Positions 8,802-18,023 of a stretch of 64,000 nucleotides of DNA are shown here, one piece after another. Made by a program: the position numbers and the translations under genes. The notes beneath the pieces were generated by a model. It was given only the letters and a program-made list of their open reading frames with translations, ran no database searches and had not been told where the DNA came from. The DNA is taken from assembly GCF_017695975.1 (NCBI RefSeq), contig NZ_JAAORN010000001.1:124001-188000 (forward strand). Reading direction: 5' to 3'. This DNA comes from Prochlorococcus marinus CUG1417 (lineage in GTDB: Bacteria > Cyanobacteriota > Cyanobacteriia > PCC-6307 > Cyanobiaceae). Position 1 is the first letter of the stretch. Each line of letters opens with the position of its first letter.

Positions 8802-8942
8802 AGATCTAATAGGATTTATGGAGAATATCAAGCTGTGATAAAAGGTTATCAATAAACTTGTCGAAATTTTGCTGTAAATTTCGATGATAGTCTTCAAAAT
8901 CCTCCAGAAGAAGCATTAAAACTTTTTCATTTGGCTAAATAG
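8802..8942 (+). pseudogene. Relic of a family 2 glycosyltransferase
   Basis: The plus-strand frame beginning AGA at 8802 translates to RSNRIYGEYQAVIKGYQ, a TAA stop at 8853-8855, then TCRNFAVNFDDSLQNPPEEA and LKLFHLAK before TAG at 8940-8942. It aligns without gaps to residues 72-116 of the intact GT2 at 5706-6677, including the metal-binding region, where DDDLQNPPEE has become DDSLQNPPEE. The internal stop, the loss of an Asp and the absence of both protein ends show a decayed fragment. It overlaps the 3' end of the convergent GtrA-like gene by 16 bases. Confidence 0.8.
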
Positions 8943-9316
8943 TTCATTAATCCAAATGATAAAGTTCCCCATATTATTAGTGTCGCAAACGCAATTGATA
9001 AATTATTCATACCTATCCAAACAAATAAAAAACTAAGGATGTAAGTGCTAAAGATACAAAATAATTGAATAGTAATATATTGAAAAAGGAACTTGAAATG
9101 AAAATCCATCCTAAAACTAAATTTGGCATGCATATATGAATTAAAGAAAATACAAATTATTCCAGATAGTAAAACAGAAAAAGTACTTTTAAAATTTAAT
9201 AATGTAAATAATGAAAACAATAATAAATAAAATATTTCTCCAATAATTCCAACTCCAAAAAACCTAAATATCCTTTTATTAAAAAGATCTAAAAAGTAAT
9301 TCTTAATTTTCCTCAT
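8927..9316 (-). CDS. GtrA-like four-helix membrane protein
   Basis: This small integral membrane protein of 129 residues has four hydrophobic segments at about 18-36, 41-58, 77-98 and 104-124. It has the GtrA features FGVGIIGE near the start and an FNSYMHAKFSF segment after helix 2 (the family has N-x(n)-F-R-R/K-x-W/F-x-F). GtrA proteins are thought to help move undecaprenyl-linked sugars across the membrane with a GtrB glycosyltransferase. The intact GT2 at 5706-6677 or the lost GT2 next door could be its partner. It ends inside the glycosyltransferase relic on the opposite strand. Confidence 0.75.
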   Translation of the reverse strand: MRKIKNYFLDLFNKRIFRFFGVGIIGEIFYLLLFSLFTLLNFKSTFSVLLSGIICIFFNSYMHAKFSFRMDFHFKFLFQYITIQLFCIFSTYILSFLFVWIGMNNLSIAFATLIIWGTLSFGLMNYLAK

Positions 9317-9333
9317 TATTTACATAAAAACTT

Positions 9334-9357
9334 AAATTTTTTTCTTATATTTTGTTT
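9334..9357. repeat. 24-bp perfect direct repeat, copy 1
   Basis: The unit is AAA, seven T, then CTTATATTTTGTTT. The identical 24 bases recur at 9656-9679, 322 bp further on. It sits just upstream of the GtrA-like start. The low complexity of the sequence lowers its weight, but 24 identical bases with an unbroken C and G exceed what the A/T tracts alone explain. Confidence 0.5.
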
Positions 9358-9655
9358 TTCAACTGATGAAAATAAAGAATATACAATTATGAGTTAAATA
9401 GACATATTAGTCTAACAATATATCCTTAATTAAGGAAAAAGGATATACATGAATTTTCTAATACATAAAGCAGGTAGTTGGGAAAGAAAAAATAAATGTA
9501 GGAGTTTATAGGACTTATTCATTCATTGTATTAAGAACATTTATTAGAACACTTTATGTATTACAAAACTGTTGATTGTTTCTTAATATATTCTTATAAA
9601 AATTGTATTTTTAATAACAGTATTTAGAACAACAATAATTAATAAATGCCAATTA

Positions 9656-9679
9656 AAATTTTTTTCTTATATTTTGTTT
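9656..9679. repeat. 24-bp perfect direct repeat, copy 2
   Basis: This is the second copy of the unit described at 9334-9357. It lies about 70 bases beyond the stop of the small acidic gene at 9747. The two copies bracket 298 bases of non-coding DNA at the border between sugar genes and the core chromosome. Confidence 0.5.
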
Positions 9680-9746
9680 GTACATATAGTAAATATATAT
9701 TTTTGTTATTGAGATCAAAATTTTTCTTTTCAGCAAATACTAAATA

Positions 9747-10136
9747 CTAATCATCCCACATATCCTTTTTCGCTTGACCTATGTTATTTTTCTCAAGTAA
9801 TGCTGATCTTTCTTTCTGATGATCTATTTCTTGGTCTAGGTTGTTTGGATCTTCGCTATATTTTGTTTTTATCTCATTAAGAATTAGTTCAAATTCCTCT
9901 CCAAAAAAATCTGACATTTCTCTCCATGCCTCCATTTCTTCTTCTTTACCAATAGTATCGTTTATCTGATGTGAAATGATTTCTAGTACATATTTTTTAA
10001 GTGCTTCATGACTCATAGATTCAACTTTTTTTTGAATATAAAATTCTTTTAGATTTTCCAGTTGTTTTTTCGATAAATCAGAATAGATTAATAACTTTTT
10101 TTTCATGAATACATAAATTTTTTTTAATATAGACAA
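9747..10136 (-). CDS. Small charged protein of unknown function
   Basis: The protein has 129 residues and is mostly helical. A basic N-terminus (MSILKKIYVFMKKK) leads into SDLSKKQLENLKEFYIQKKV and a very acidic C-terminal half ending AKKDMWDD. No catalytic motif is visible. The pattern of a QLE-x2-L-x2-FY stretch followed by ALKKYV recalls small proteins I associate with Prochlorococcus and cyanophages, but I cannot confirm that here. Met11 is an equally plausible start, giving 119 residues. It stands alone between the glycan region and rpaA, with long gaps on both sides. Confidence 0.6.
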   Translation of the reverse strand: MSILKKIYVFMKKKLLIYSDLSKKQLENLKEFYIQKKVESMSHEALKKYVLEIISHQINDTIGKEEEMEAWREMSDFFGEEFELILNEIKTKYSEDPNNLDQEIDHQKERSALLEKNNIGQAKKDMWDD

Positions 10137-10488
10137 AAATCATTAGCTTAAACACTTATAAAATTTCAAAAACTATTAAAACAGTTTTAATCTTTTTGAA
10201 AACTTAGAGAAAATCTCGTAATTTGATTTTTAAATATTTTTAGTACGCACTTTTAGTAATGCATTTCTGTAAATATTCTTCTAATTATTAAGAAATACTA
10301 AAAAAAATCAAAAGAAATTATAAAATTTGAATGATTTCTAAATTCGTTTTTTCTTTCTAATACGCTGCTATTATTGACTTAATAGATATAATTGATTGAT
10401 AAAATTGTTTACATTAATTCAGCAATCTTCCTAAATTATTGAGAGAATCATATTACTAAAATTTATTTAATTTTAATAGTAGGTAAAT
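10137..10488. other. Divergent intergenic region upstream of rpaA
   Basis: These 352 AT-rich bases lie between the small acidic gene (minus) and rpaA (plus). There is no ORF and no RNA-like block. The only element I can point to is a TATAAT hexamer at 10387-10392 with TTGACT upstream at 10374-10379. That spacing is too short for a normal pair. Confidence 0.5.
10387..10392 (+). promoter_or_regulatory. Candidate -10 element upstream of rpaA
   Basis: There is a perfect TATAAT about 96 bases before the rpaA ATG. No -35 box lies at the usual 16-18 bp distance; TTGACT at 10374-10379 is only 7 bp away. Promoters with only a -10 box are common in these AT-rich cyanobacteria, but chance matches are frequent too. 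Confidence 0.25.
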
Positions 10489-11271
10489 ATGAAAATTTCA
10501 ATCCTTTTAATTGAAGATGATCGTGATATGCGTGATTTAGTATCTAGGCATTTAGAACATTCTGGTTTTGAAGTCCAAAAAGCTGAAGATGGAATTAAAG
10601 GCCAAGCATTAGCACTTCAATATTCACCAGACTTAATTCTCTTAGACTTAATGTTACCAAGTGTTGATGGATTGACTTTATGTCAACGCCTTAGAAGAGA
10701 TGAAAGAACTTCAAATATTCCTATTTTAATGATTACAGCATTAGGAGGTCTTAAAGATAAAGTTACTGGTTTTAATTCTGGAGCTGATGACTATATCACG
10801 AAACCATTTGATCTAGAAGAATTACATGTACGTATAAAAGCTTTATTAAGGAGAACAAATAGAGCACAGTTAAATTCTAGTAATCAGCAAGAAATTCTAA
10901 ATTATGGCCCTCTTACCCTTGTTCCTGAAAGATTCGAAGCTATGTGGTTTGAATCTCCGGTTAGACTAACTCATCTTGAATTTGAATTACTTCATTGTCT
11001 TTTACAAAGACATGGACAAACTGTATCACCAGCATTGATTCTTAAAGAGGTATGGGGATATGAACCTGATGATGATATTGAGACAATAAGAGTGCATATT
11101 AGACATTTACGTACTAAGTTAGAGCCTGATCCACGTAAGCCTATATACATAAAAACTGTTTATGGAGCTGGTTATTGTCTTGAATTACCTATTGGTTCTC
11201 AAGTTGAAACTGCAAAGCAGGAGTTTGTTAAAACAAGAAATCCTGATTTAATAAATTCTGTAATTGATTAA
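10489..11271 (+). CDS. rpaA: OmpR-family response regulator RpaA
   Basis: RpaA is a transcription factor that in Synechococcus elongatus is the main circadian output regulator, phosphorylated through SasA. Of the 260 residues, the receiver domain (1-120) has Asp10/Asp11, the phospho-acceptor Asp53 in LLDLMLP, Thr83 and Lys105. A winged-helix DNA-binding domain covers about 135-235. Stretches [11 protein letters not shown] and [12 protein letters not shown] are RpaA hallmarks distinguishing it from RpaB. The C-terminus adds about 25 residues beyond the wing. holB and tmk lie convergently behind it, a neighbourhood I recall for rpaA in cyanobacteria. No histidine kinase gene is nearby. Confidence 0.92.
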   Translation: MKISILLIEDDRDMRDLVSRHLEHSGFEVQKAEDGIKGQALALQYSPDLILLDLMLPSVDGLTLCQRLRRDERTSNIPILMITALGGLKDKVTGFNSGADDYITKPFDLEELHVRIKALLRRTNRAQLNSSNQQEILNYGPLTLVPERFEAMWFESPVRLTHLEFELLHCLLQRHGQTVSPALILKEVWGYEPDDDIETIRVHIRHLRTKLEPDPRKPIYIKTVYGAGYCLELPIGSQVETAKQEFVKTRNPDLINSVID

Positions 11272-11274
11272 ACT

Positions 11275-12237
11275 TCATATATTTTCCATTGATATTTTTA
11301 AAAAAGTAACTTCCCATGCCAACCTTGGTTGAATATTTTTTCTTAAGAGATATTTTAAATTTTCGAGTTTCTTAACTAAACTAATATTTTTTGTCTTTCT
11401 CCACCACATAGTTTGAATTAAATTAACTAAACAAATTTGTTGATAAATTTCTAGTTTTTCCGATATTAATTGAGATATTTCTAATATTTCAACACAATTT
11501 TTTGTTGGATAATCTAATTTTCTTATGATTTCATCTGAACAATCATTTAAAATTTCAATATTTTTAAATAATTGAGTTGGGGATCCATTGGCAGAGTTTA
11601 TTAAATCTTCCAATTTGAATTTTGTATTAATATTTAATTTAGAAGTATCTAAGTAATCTTTCAAAATAGCCTTTATTTGTTTACTAGAAACAGATCGAAA
11701 TCTAACTATTTGACATCTTGAGATGATCGTATCTAAAAGAAGGTTTAATTTTGATGTTAATAAAATAAAAATACCATTACTAGGTTCTTCTAAGGTTTTT
11801 AAAAGGCAATTTGAAGCTGCTTCGTTTAGAAGGTGGGCATCAATAATTAAAACAATTTTTTTGTCTGAGTTGATTGATTTTTGCCCAAGAAAAGTTTTGA
11901 TATTACGTATTTGTGCAATCTTAATAATCTCAGATCCACTTGTGGTTGTTTTTTCGAGATCTGTACTTCTTGAACTTTTAGTTGCCAAAAGAGAATTAGG
12001 TTCGATAATGAGGAAATCAGGATGATTATTGTTTATAATTCTCTTTTCAATATTCTCGCTTTGTGAAGATTGTTTGAAAATCTCTTTTATAAATCGAAGA
12101 GCAGTTTGCCTTTTACCTACTCCTTCAGCACCACAAAATATATAACCATTAGAAAACGATTTGTTTTTAATTATATTGTTAAGACAGATATCGACTTCTG
12201 GATTAAATTGAAAATTATTTTTTTTAACCTCAATCAT
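11275..12237 (-). CDS. holB: DNA polymerase III delta' subunit
   Basis: This is a clamp-loader subunit of the replicase, of the AAA+ type, with 320 residues. The P-loop is [10 protein letters not shown] (36-45), degenerate with Arg in place of the usual Thr/Ser, as is common for delta'. The Walker B-like segment is [15 protein letters not shown] and the sensor/arginine-finger SRC motif is in [11 protein letters not shown]. It lacks the extended C-terminal domain of DnaX, which supports delta' rather than tau/gamma. It overlaps tmk by 4 bases, a pairing common in bacteria. Its stop lies 3 bases from that of rpaA, so no separate terminator space exists. Confidence 0.88.
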   Translation of the reverse strand: MIEVKKNNFQFNPEVDICLNNIIKNKSFSNGYIFCGAEGVGKRQTALRFIKEIFKQSSQSENIEKRIINNNHPDFLIIEPNSLLATKSSRSTDLEKTTTSGSEIIKIAQIRNIKTFLGQKSINSDKKIVLIIDAHLLNEAASNCLLKTLEEPSNGIFILLTSKLNLLLDTIISRCQIVRFRSVSSKQIKAILKDYLDTSKLNINTKFKLEDLINSANGSPTQLFKNIEILNDCSDEIIRKLDYPTKNCVEILEISQLISEKLEIYQQICLVNLIQTMWWRKTKNISLVKKLENLKYLLRKNIQPRLAWEVTFLKISMENI

Positions 12238-12872
12238 TTTTTATTAGAAAAATTTTTTAGTACGGTCTCTTTAATTTCTGTAGAAATAGTTTGAACGTTT
12301 TGTGAGGCAGATATTACTTTCCAGTTTTTTTCTTTGGCAATTTGTTTGAAGCCTTCATTTACTTTTTCTAAAAATCTAATACCTTCTGATTCTATCCTAT
12401 CTGGAATTTCATTTTTTCTTCGGAATACGCTCTCTTCTGGAGAAATTTCTAAGAAGAAAGTTAGATCAGGAGATTCTCCTTGACACACAATAGATTCAAT
12501 AGTTTTAATTATTTCTAAATTTATATTTCTTCCATAACCTTGATAAGCCAAAGTGGAATCGGAAAATCTATCACTTATTACCCAATCATTGTTATTTAAA
12601 GCAGGTGTAATAATTTTGGAAACGTGTTCAGCTCTATCCGCTGAATAAAGCAATAATTCCGCAAGCGATGAAGGCTTGTTTTTTTCATTATTATCAAGAA
12701 TTAGTCCTCTGATTTTTTGTCCTAAAAGACTACCTCCAGGCTCTCTTGTAGTAATTAATTTAGACCCTCTCTTTATAAGACCACTATGAGGTAGCCATTT
12801 GGATAGTTCATCTATTTGGGTAGTCTTACCACATCCATCAATACCCTCAATAACGATAAATTTTCCTTTCAT
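12234..12872 (-). CDS. tmk: Thymidylate kinase
   Basis: The enzyme phosphorylates dTMP to dTDP for DNA synthesis and for dTDP-sugars. It is a 212-residue P-loop kinase. The Walker A is [10 protein letters not shown] (10-19), followed by [15 protein letters not shown], the DR motif in [14 protein letters not shown], and a LID region with [11 protein letters not shown]. Length and motifs are standard. The gene abuts the copper ATPase gene upstream with no gap and overlaps holB by 4 bases, so ATPase-tmk-holB is likely one transcript. Confidence 0.95.
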   Translation of the reverse strand: MKGKFIVIEGIDGCGKTTQIDELSKWLPHSGLIKRGSKLITTREPGGSLLGQKIRGLILDNNEKNKPSSLAELLLYSADRAEHVSKIITPALNNNDWVISDRFSDSTLAYQGYGRNINLEIIKTIESIVCQGESPDLTFFLEISPEESVFRRKNEIPDRIESEGIRFLEKVNEGFKQIAKEKNWKVISASQNVQTISTEIKETVLKNFSNKK

Positions 12873-15167
12873 TTAATCCAAGGATAAAGCATTAAATACA
12901 ACTGTAATAGAGCTAGTAGCCATCAATAATGCTGCTATTGAGGGTGTAAGAAGAATACCGTATTTAGGAAATAAAATTCCTGCGGCTAAAGGTATAGCTA
13001 TTAAGTTGTAACCAAAAGCCCATGTTAGATTTTGTTTTATTTTTTTTATAGTTTTTTTTGCAAGATTTAAGGCGTAAGGTAATCCATTTAGTTGATCTCC
13101 CATTAGTACTACATCTGCATTTGCCTTGGCTATTTGAGTCCCTGATCCCACCGCAATCCCTAAGTCTGAGGACGCTAAGGCTGGAACATCATTAATACCA
13201 TCGCCAATCATTGCTACTTTATTATTGATTTTTAGATTTTCAATAGTCTTTAGCTTCATTTCAGGCAGAAGATCCCATGCTACTTCTGTTTCTTTACAAC
13301 CAATTTTTTTTGCTAAAGCTAAAACTGTTTGTTTTCTATCTCCACTTAAAATATTGATTTTAAATTTGTTATCTCTTAAATTTTGAACTGTTTTAATCGA
13401 ATCATCTCTGAGTAAATCTCCTAACAAGATAAATCCTAATAATTTATCTTTGACACTTACCCCAATGATGGTGTTCGTTTTTGTCTCTTCATTATCAATG
13501 ACTTTTTTTGCATCACTATCAATTATTATTCCTTTGCTTATTAGCCATTCAACATTGCCAATATTAATAATTCCATCAACTGAATCAAGTTCTCCAGAAA
13601 TACCTCTACCTGAATGAGTGAAAATTTCTTTTATTGGAAATAGATTTAAATTTTGTTTTTTTGCCTCTTGAATTAAGGCATTCGCGATTGGATGTCTGCT
13701 TTCCTTCTCTAAACTGGCAGCTATTCTTAATAAAAATGAATTATCATTGGTATTTTTGTAGTCAACAATGAAAGGCTTACCTTTTGTTAAAGTACCTGTC
13801 TTATCAAAAATAATGTGATTAATTTTTGAAGCCATCTCTATTTTGTCCCCTCCTTTAAATAAAATTCCTTTTTTTGCTGCTTTACCTGATGCGACAGTTA
13901 TTACAGTAGGAGTCGCTAAACCTAATGCACAAGGACAAGCTATTACTAAAACAGCAATTGACAATTGAATCGCTAAACTCAGGAAATTCTCAGCATTACT
14001 ACCAAGCGAACTATGAAGTGTGTGGCTCGAGTGAGTTATGAATTGATGATTATTACTTAATAAATCAGGCCAAATGTTTCTTGCGCCCTTCCACCAAAAG
14101 AAGAAAGTTAATGAAGCAAAAATAAGCACAAAGTAAGTAAATTTGCCTGCAATTTCATCAGCAATTCTTTGAATTCCTGGCTTTCTAGAGTTTACAGACT
14201 CAATAAGGCTTACTAGTTTTGCAAGAGATGAATCTCCACCGACCTTTTGTACTTTAAGTCTAAGAGTTGAATTTAGATTTAAAGATCCATTAGATAGGTT
14301 GTCGCCTTTTTTTACTTCGATAGGTTTGGATTCTCCAGTAATATGTGAAAAATCAACATATGAATTACCTTGAGTAACAATGCAGTCAGCAGGTACTCTG
14401 TCTCCTGCTAAAACTTGAATTTCTTGATCAGGTTTTAAAGTGTTTACTCTTATAGACTTTATTTGATTATCTTTTGTGTAGATATTTGCCATTTCAGGTT
14501 GAAGATCTAATAACTCTCCAATAGATGAACCAGTTTGGTATTTTGCTCTTTCTTCTAAGAAACGCCCAATCAGTATAAAGCCTAAAAGCATAACTGGTTC
14601 ATTAAAAAAACAAGGAAAACCAGTGGCAGGAAATATTAGGGATAGAATACTTGTTGTATATGCGCTAGTTACTCCAAGAGCAACTAAAGAATCCATATTC
14701 GGACGGTTCTTAATAAATGATTTAAAGCCATTAATAATTATTCCTCTGCCAGGAAGGAATAGGGCTAATGTTGCTAGTGATGCGTGAAAAAATATATTAC
14801 CTAATATTGGGGAATTTATATAACTTCCTTCTGCAAGATGACCTAAACCTGAAAATAATAAAAGTAATAAGGAAAAAGTAAGTTTTATCCATTGATTATT
14901 CCACTTCTTTTTTTTTTCTAATTCTGCTTTATTTATTTTTTTTGAAAAATCATTTATGTAAATTTTGGATGGGAAACCATTATCTTTTAGATTTTCGAGA
15001 ACTGTTTCTATATCTATATGATTATGGGTAATTTCAAAATATGCACTTTCAGTGAGTAAGTTAACAGAAACATTTTCAATACCATCAGAATTATTCAATA
15101 ATTTTTCAACAGTACTAACGCAACCTCCGCACTTCATACCTGTAATGCTTAATTGAATGCTCTCCAT
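12873..15167 (-). CDS. Copper-transporting P1B-type ATPase
   Basis: The ATPase moves Cu+ across a membrane; in cyanobacteria such pumps supply copper to plastocyanin and cytochrome oxidase. It has 764 residues. The N-terminal heavy-metal domain has GMKCGGC (Cys13, Cys16). TGES is at 277-280 in the actuator domain and CPC at 411-413 in the membrane, specifying Cu+ or Ag+. The phosphorylated Asp455 is in DKTGTLT, His-Pro at 492-493, and GDGINDVPA lies near the end. About eight membrane helices are expected. An unusual His-containing loop at 365-395 precedes the CPC helix. Whether it is the plasma membrane (CtaA-like) or thylakoid (PacS-like) type cannot be decided. It is divergent from ycf3. 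Confidence 0.92.
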   Translation of the reverse strand: MESIQLSITGMKCGGCVSTVEKLLNNSDGIENVSVNLLTESAYFEITHNHIDIETVLENLKDNGFPSKIYINDFSKKINKAELEKKKKWNNQWIKLTFSLLLLLFSGLGHLAEGSYINSPILGNIFFHASLATLALFLPGRGIIINGFKSFIKNRPNMDSLVALGVTSAYTTSILSLIFPATGFPCFFNEPVMLLGFILIGRFLEERAKYQTGSSIGELLDLQPEMANIYTKDNQIKSIRVNTLKPDQEIQVLAGDRVPADCIVTQGNSYVDFSHITGESKPIEVKKGDNLSNGSLNLNSTLRLKVQKVGGDSSLAKLVSLIESVNSRKPGIQRIADEIAGKFTYFVLIFASLTFFFWWKGARNIWPDLLSNNHQFITHSSHTLHSSLGSNAENFLSLAIQLSIAVLVIACPCALGLATPTVITVASGKAAKKGILFKGGDKIEMASKINHIIFDKTGTLTKGKPFIVDYKNTNDNSFLLRIAASLEKESRHPIANALIQEAKKQNLNLFPIKEIFTHSGRGISGELDSVDGIINIGNVEWLISKGIIIDSDAKKVIDNEETKTNTIIGVSVKDKLLGFILLGDLLRDDSIKTVQNLRDNKFKINILSGDRKQTVLALAKKIGCKETEVAWDLLPEMKLKTIENLKINNKVAMIGDGINDVPALASSDLGIAVGSGTQIAKANADVVLMGDQLNGLPYALNLAKKTIKKIKQNLTWAFGYNLIAIPLAAGILFPKYGILLTPSIAALLMATSSITVVFNALSLD

Positions 15168-15288
15168 ATTTTTCTCTTTAGAAGCAAATTAATGCTTAAA
15201 TTCATTTCTAACTATAATAATAAATGTAATTTACTTTTTAAATAATTATTTTTTAAATTACTATATTAACTTTATTAGAATTAAAGAA

Positions 15289-15810
15289 GTGCCTAGTAAT
15301 CAAAACAGAGACAATTTTATTGATAAAGCTTTTACTGTAATTGCCGAATCTATAGTTAAAATAATGCCTATTGCAGAGAAAGAAAAAAAGGCATACATTT
15401 ATTATAGAGATGGCCTAGCTGCACAAAATAATGGGGATTATTCCGAAGCATTAGAATATTACAAAGAGAGTTTATTGCTCGAAGAAAATAAAATTGATAG
15501 GGGTGAGACTTTAAAAAATATGGCAATAATATATATGAGTAACGGAGAAGAAGATTTATCTATTGAAACTTATGAAAAAGCATTAATAGAGAATCCCAAA
15601 CAGCCATCATGCCTCAAAAATATAGGATTAATTTATGAAAAAAGGGGCAGATATGCTGAGCAAAATGGCGATCTAGATCAGAGAGATATTTGGTTTGATA
15701 AAGCTGCTGAAGTCTGGTCTAAAGCAGTTAGATTATATCCAGGTGGATACCTAGATATTGAGAACTGGTTGAAAAACTCAGGAAGAAGTTCAATCGATAT
15801 GTATCTATAA
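15289..15810 (+). CDS. ycf3: Photosystem I assembly protein Ycf3
   Basis: Ycf3 is a peripheral thylakoid chaperone for photosystem I assembly. The 173-residue protein consists mainly of three TPR repeats: about 35-68 ([20 protein letters not shown]), 72-105 and 109-160. The N-terminal [21 protein letters not shown] and the C-terminal WLKNSGRSS are Ycf3 signatures. It begins with GTG at 15289, and no better ATG precedes the conserved N-terminus. It diverges from the copper ATPase across 121 bases and converges with radA, leaving only 6 bases. Confidence 0.95.
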   Translation: MPSNQNRDNFIDKAFTVIAESIVKIMPIAEKEKKAYIYYRDGLAAQNNGDYSEALEYYKESLLLEENKIDRGETLKNMAIIYMSNGEEDLSIETYEKALIENPKQPSCLKNIGLIYEKRGRYAEQNGDLDQRDIWFDKAAEVWSKAVRLYPGGYLDIENWLKNSGRSSIDMYL

Positions 15811-15816
15811 TACTTT

Positions 15817-17169
15817 TCACTCAGATAAAGAATAGTCAACTGCTTCTTTAATATTGGAAATCTCTTTGATATTTATTAAATTTTGAAAATTATTATTTAG
15901 CTCCTCCTCTAATTTTGGCACTACAACATTTTTGATCCCTAGTCTTACAGCTTCTTCTATCTTTGTTCGAAGGTTATTCGATTTTCTAACCTGACCGCTT
16001 AAACCCAATTCCCCAATAAATGAGCTATTTGCCAAAGGAGGAATATTTTTCAAACTTGATAAAATTGATATTGCTACTCCTAAATCAGATGAAGGATCAT
16101 TAATCTCAAAACCCCCACCAGTAGCTACATAACAATCAAATTCAGATAATTTTATACCTACGTGTTTTTCGATAACAGCAAGAATTTGATGTAATCTATT
16201 TATGCTAATTCCAGTTGTAGTTCGTCTTGGGTTACTGTAGAAAGTTTTATTTACAAGTGCTTGTATATCAACAGCTAATGGTCGAGTGCCTTCATTTGTA
16301 ATCGTAGTTGTTACACCTGAAATATTTTCTTTATTTGTAAAAATTGAACTCGGGTTTTTTATCTCTCGTAAACCCTCTTCAAGCATTTCAAAAATTCCAA
16401 TTTCAAAGGTCGACCCAAATCGATTTTTTATACTTCTAAGAAATCGATGTGAGGAAATATTATCTCCTTCAAAGTTGATTACTGTATCAACTAGATGCTC
16501 TAGAGTTTTAGGACCAGCTAAAGCACCATCTTTGGTTACATGACCAATTATTAGAAGTGCAATATTATTGTCTTTTGCAAGATTTTGTAATTCAGATGAA
16601 CATGCTCTAACTTGTGAAACTGATCCCGGAGAACTTTGCATCTCATGATTATGGATGGCTTGAATACTATCAATAATTGCGAAACTTGGATTTAAACGTT
16701 TGATCTCTTCAATTATTAGAGATAGATTAGTTTCTGCAAAAATTTTTAAATCAATGCTTTTTTGATTTAATCTTTCCCATCTAATTTTTACTTGTTCTAA
16801 AGATTCTTCTGCAGTTACGTATAAAACTTTCTCATTAAGAGATATTTTCCCCGCTGACTGAAGAACTATTGTGCTTTTACCTATTCCTGGTTCTCCCCCA
16901 AGTAAAACAACAGATCCAGGGACTATTCCACCTCCAAGAACTCGATCAAATTCCTTGAATCCTGTAGTAAATCTTGATATTTTTTTAAATGAAATTTCAT
17001 TAAAAGGTATAGCTTTCTTACTATTTTTTATATCTTGATATTTTGAGCTCTTGTTTTTAATTTCTTCAACAATGGAATTCCATGAGTTGCAATTAAGACA
17101 TTTCCCAAAGTATTGAGAAGTTTCAGTTCCGCAATTTTGACAAATAAAAGTCGACAATTTGCTAGACAT
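15817..17169 (-). CDS. radA: DNA repair protein RadA
   Basis: RadA is a RecA-related ATPase that promotes branch migration during recombinational repair. The 450-residue protein has an N-terminal zinc finger (Cys10, Cys13, Cys24, Cys27), a Walker A GEPGIGKST (92-100), the RadA-specific KNRFGS motif, and a C-terminal Lon-protease-like domain with the ATGGGFEI segment. All signatures are intact and the length is normal. It diverges from rpaB across 107 bases. Confidence 0.95.
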   Translation of the reverse strand: MSSKLSTFICQNCGTETSQYFGKCLNCNSWNSIVEEIKNKSSKYQDIKNSKKAIPFNEISFKKISRFTTGFKEFDRVLGGGIVPGSVVLLGGEPGIGKSTIVLQSAGKISLNEKVLYVTAEESLEQVKIRWERLNQKSIDLKIFAETNLSLIIEEIKRLNPSFAIIDSIQAIHNHEMQSSPGSVSQVRACSSELQNLAKDNNIALLIIGHVTKDGALAGPKTLEHLVDTVINFEGDNISSHRFLRSIKNRFGSTFEIGIFEMLEEGLREIKNPSSIFTNKENISGVTTTITNEGTRPLAVDIQALVNKTFYSNPRRTTTGISINRLHQILAVIEKHVGIKLSEFDCYVATGGGFEINDPSSDLGVAISILSSLKNIPPLANSSFIGELGLSGQVRKSNNLRTKIEEAVRLGIKNVVVPKLEEELNNNFQNLINIKEISNIKEAVDYSLSE

Positions 17170-17276
17170 TTAGTTTTTGAATTAAATAATAGAACTAGAA
17201 TGTTTGGGATATTGCCCCTCTACAAGTTAGATTAGGTTAATAATTAATTCTCTTACTGATTAGCTAATAGAAACAA

Positions 17277-18023
17277 ATGGCTCTATCTAGTCAAACTAAA
17301 GAAACAATACTTGTCGCAGATGACGAGGCAAGTATTAGAAGAATTCTGGAGACACGCCTCTCCATGATTGGCTACAAAGTTGTAACTGCAAGTGATGGCA
17401 AAGAAGCACTAAAGTTATTTAAAGATTATGAGCCAGATTTAGTTGTACTTGACGTCATGATGCCAAAGTTAGATGGCTATGGAGTTTGTCAAGAATTAAG
17501 AAAAGATTCTGATGTCCCAATTGTTATGTTAACTGCATTAGGAGATGTTGCGGATAGGATTACGGGTTTAGAATTAGGAGCCGATGATTATGTTGTCAAA
17601 CCATTTAGTCCTAAGGAATTAGAAGCTAGAATAAGGTGTGTTCTACGAAGAATTGATAAAGAACAACTTCCTGGAATGCCTAATTCAGGATTAATTTTGG
17701 TTACTGACATCAAAATTGATACAAATCGAAGACAAGTTTTTAAAAGCGATGAAAGAATTAGATTGACTGGTATGGAATTTAGTCTTTTAGAGCTTTTGGT
17801 AAGTAGGTCAGGCGAGCCATTTAGTAGAGGAGAAATTTTAAAAGAGGTTTGGGGATACACTCCTGAGAGACATGTAGATACAAGAGTAGTGGATGTTCAC
17901 ATATCAAGATTAAGATCGAAACTTGAGGCAGATCCAGCAAATCCAGAATTGATACTAACAGCAAGGGGTACAGGATATCTTTTTCAAAGGATTGTTGATA
18001 TTGCTCCTTATGACGGTAAATAA
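17277..18023 (+). CDS. rpaB: OmpR-family response regulator RpaB
   Basis: RpaB is an essential cyanobacterial transcription factor (plastid Ycf27) that controls high-light genes through HLR1 sites. Of the 248 residues, the receiver domain has ADDEASIRRILETRLSMIGY, the phospho-acceptor Asp in VVLDVMMPKLDGYG and Lys in VVKPFSPKELEARI. The winged helix ends with ARGTGYLFQR. These stretches are almost invariant in RpaB. The stop codon is followed immediately by the plsX ATG, so the regulator and lipid synthesis genes appear cotranscribed. No convincing HLR1 repeat was found in its own 107-base upstream region. Confidence 0.95.
   Translation: MALSSQTKETILVADDEASIRRILETRLSMIGYKVVTASDGKEALKLFKDYEPDLVVLDVMMPKLDGYGVCQELRKDSDVPIVMLTALGDVADRITGLELGADDYVVKPFSPKELEARIRCVLRRIDKEQLPGMPNSGLILVTDIKIDTNRRQVFKSDERIRLTGMEFSLLELLVSRSGEPFSRGEILKEVWGYTPERHVDTRVVDVHISRLRSKLEADPANPELILTARGTGYLFQRIVDIAPYDGK

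Larger units (their letters stand above)
9317..9746. other. Long intergenic stretch with direct repeats and a palindrome
   Basis: These 430 bases lie between two minus-strand genes and contain no credible ORF. They include one copy of a 24-bp direct repeat near each end (9334-9357 and 9656-9679) and the perfect palindrome CCTTAATTAAGG (9424-9435), itself inside a larger ATATCC...GGATAT inverted repeat (9420-9446). The rest is AT-rich with frequent stops. Confidence 0.5.

Noticed and set aside
9420-9446. CCTTAATTAAGG palindrome as an operator
   Set aside because: Short AT-rich palindromes are expected by chance here, and no nearby start codon fits regulation from this position.
10374-10392. 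TTGACT-TATAAT as a full promoter for rpaA
   Set aside because: The hexamers are only 7 bp apart, far short of 16-18 bp, so only a lone -10 element is reported.
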